Part shown: positions 4,017-5,068 of the stretch, piece after piece | Layout of the letters: every line of letters starts with the position of its first letter | How positions within the stretch are numbered: the first letter of the stretch is position 1 | Assembly: GCA_003164475.1 (NCBI GenBank) | Contig: PLTL01000042.1 | Span: 1 to 5,068, forward strand | Direction: 5' to 3' | Source: Candidatus Dormiibacterota bacterium | Lineage (GTDB): Bacteria > Chloroflexota > Dormibacteria > UBA8260 > Bog-877 | DNA length: 5,068 nt | Translations under genes and position numbers: made by a program | Notes under the pieces: generated by a model | Told to the model about the DNA's origin: nothing | Seen by the model: the letters and a program-made list of their open reading frames with translations, nothing else | Databases searched by the model: none

Positions 4017-5018
4017 GTGGGTGACAAGGTGTGCACGACGTGCTGGAAGTGGTCCGGAGGCACAGCCCAGGTCTGCCCGCAGTGTGGTGGTGCACTCGTC
4101 CCGGCGAGCGCGCCCGCCGAGACGGCATTCCGGTCGGGCGGCCGCGCCATCCACATGCAGAACCCTCCCCATGGGGCGATGCGACCCGCCCACCGGGCAT
4201 GGCTGCGCTGCTTCCTGATCCTGAGCATCCTTCTCGTCCTGCTCTTCATGGTGTTCCCCCTGCCACAGCTCGGACTGTGGGGTGATCCAGGCTGTGGGTT
4301 TACTTGGGGCTCGTGCACCCGCGTCCTCTTCATCGGGAACAGTTACACAGGTGTCAATGACCTCCCCACGACGTTTGCAGATCTGGCGTGGGCTGAGGGT
4401 CACCGGGTTGACACCGGAGCCTTGGATCAGGGTGGTTCCACACTGGCGGAACATGCGGCAGCGCCAGCCACAGGGACGATGTTGGCGTCCGAGAAGTGGA
4501 ACGTGGTCGTCCTGCAGGAGCAGAGTGAGATTCCCTCAGTCGCTTGGTCCAGGCTCAACGAGATGTATCCTGCCGCTACCGAGCTTGTGGGGATGATCCG
4601 CCAACGGGGTGCGGAGCCAATGTTCTACCTCACGTTTGCACACGAAGGCGGTTGGCCGCAGGCCGGTCTGCCCGACTACGCGAGTATGCAGGCTGCGGTG
4701 GATGACGGCTATCTGGGCATAGCCAGTGAACTGGTTGTTCCGATCGCACCAGTGGGAGATGCCTGGCAGACGGTCGTCAATGAGCAGGCAAACCCGAATC
4801 TCTGGCAAGGTGATGGCAGTCATCCCACCACGAACGGCACGTATCTCGCGGCGTGTGTCTTCTTTGCCGCGATCTTCCAGCAGAGTCCGGTGGGTTCAAC
4901 CTATCAAGACGGCCTCTCCGCTGGCGAGGCGCTGCGGCTCCAACAGGCGGCAGCAACCACCGTCTTGAGCGATCCTGCGAAGTGGGGGATTCTCTCGTTG
5001 CCCGGCGGCGTGAGGTGA
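4017..5018 (+). CDS. Zinc-ribbon, membrane-anchored SGNH-hydrolase-like protein
   Basis: A 333-residue protein in three parts. Residues 6-25 are a compact zinc ribbon: CTTC (C6, C9) and CPQCGG (C20, C23). An Arg-containing linker (R56, R60, R64) leads to one transmembrane helix (about 62-85); the charges predict ribbon inside, rest outside. C93 and C100 could form a disulfide there. Residues 102-320 look like an SGNH/GDSL-type domain, close to the DUF4886 style: VLFIGNSY (103-110, nucleophile S109), a glycine block DQGGSTLAEH (137-146), VVVLQEQS (163-170) at the block III position, and DGSHP (266-270) supplying D266 and H269. Such enzymes are usually esterases or acyl-hydrolases on carbohydrates or lipids; no substrate can be named. 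The AGGAGG site decides the GTG start. Third codon positions are less GC-rich than in the bPH2 genes. Confidence 0.82.
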   Translation: MGDKVCTTCWKWSGGTAQVCPQCGGALVPASAPAETAFRSGGRAIHMQNPPHGAMRPAHRAWLRCFLILSILLVLLFMVFPLPQLGLWGDPGCGFTWGSCTRVLFIGNSYTGVNDLPTTFADLAWAEGHRVDTGALDQGGSTLAEHAAAPATGTMLASEKWNVVVLQEQSEIPSVAWSRLNEMYPAATELVGMIRQRGAEPMFYLTFAHEGGWPQAGLPDYASMQAAVDDGYLGIASELVVPIAPVGDAWQTVVNEQANPNLWQGDGSHPTTNGTYLAACVFFAAIFQQSPVGSTYQDGLSAGEALRLQQAAATTVLSDPAKWGILSLPGGVR

Positions 5019-5068
5019 GATGGGGCTCGGACCCAAATCCCGCGACGCGTAACCCCGAATCCACCGAT
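5019..5068. other. Downstream flank, nothing recognised
   Basis: Fifty bases follow the SGNH-domain stop. I see no gene start with a ribosome binding site and no clear terminator stem before the window ends. Confidence 0.4.

Noticed and set aside
3803..4024. Plus-strand 73-codon frame overlapping the 4017 start
   Set aside because: It overlaps the AGGAGG-GTG start by a few bases, as coupled genes do, but the product is Gly/Arg-rich without a domain and has no ribosome binding site of its own.
3503..4454. Long minus-strand frames across the TA-free block and the start of the SGNH-domain gene
   Set aside because: Open because stop codons are rare in TA-free GC-rich DNA. They have no domain and no ribosome binding site that I can see, and they are antisense to the well supported 4017 gene.
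1..5068. CRISPR array, toxin-antitoxin, restriction or phage module
   Set aside because: No regularly spaced direct repeats, and no nuclease, antitoxin, integrase or structural-protein motifs on either strand.

Overview
The window is high-GC DNA, roughly two-thirds G+C by eye. It uses many GTG starts and carries several TANNNT -10 boxes placed 6-7 nt before a start codon, so the messages are probably leaderless. This fits Actinomycetota or a similarly GC-rich, leaderless-transcribing phylum such as Dormibacterota or high-GC Chloroflexota. The sequence alone cannot settle the phylum.

Layout. Positions 1-39 hold a diverged copy (26 of 31 bases) of the promoter that drives the main operon at 1347-1384. 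It is followed at once by a 16-bp-stem hairpin (40-86). A dyad-rich intergenic stretch leads to the left end and truncated OrfA of an IS3-family insertion sequence (about 236-485). A class I SAM-dependent methyltransferase lies on the minus strand (521-1141). It diverges across a 243-bp spacer from a two-gene plus-strand operon (1385-3285) encoding membrane proteins with bacterial PH (bPH2/DUF304) domains. These form a YdbS/YdbT-like pair with one and three bPH2 domains, overlapping by 4 bp. A twin GC-rich hairpin after the operon is a candidate terminator. A third leaderless-type promoter (3575-3580) opens a 719-bp stretch without a single TA dinucleotide. That stretch contains a doubtful 91-codon ORF and the start of the last gene. 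The last gene (4017-5018) encodes a three-part protein: an N-terminal four-cysteine zinc ribbon, one transmembrane helix and a probably extracytoplasmic SGNH-hydrolase-like domain with a Gly-Asn-Ser nucleophile motif.

How the parts relate. The two bPH2 proteins almost certainly form one membrane complex. In Bacillus the homologous pair is linked to antimicrobial-peptide resistance, but its biochemical role is unclear. The methyltransferase and the bPH2 operon each start exactly 6 nt after a TANNNT box on opposite strands of one spacer. The SGNH-like protein probably belongs to a separate transcription unit. I see no clear phage, CRISPR, toxin-antitoxin or defence module. The most unusual items are the duplicated promoter with its hairpin, the zinc-ribbon/TM/SGNH architecture, and the TA-free block that leaves only one TANNNT box available for the last gene.
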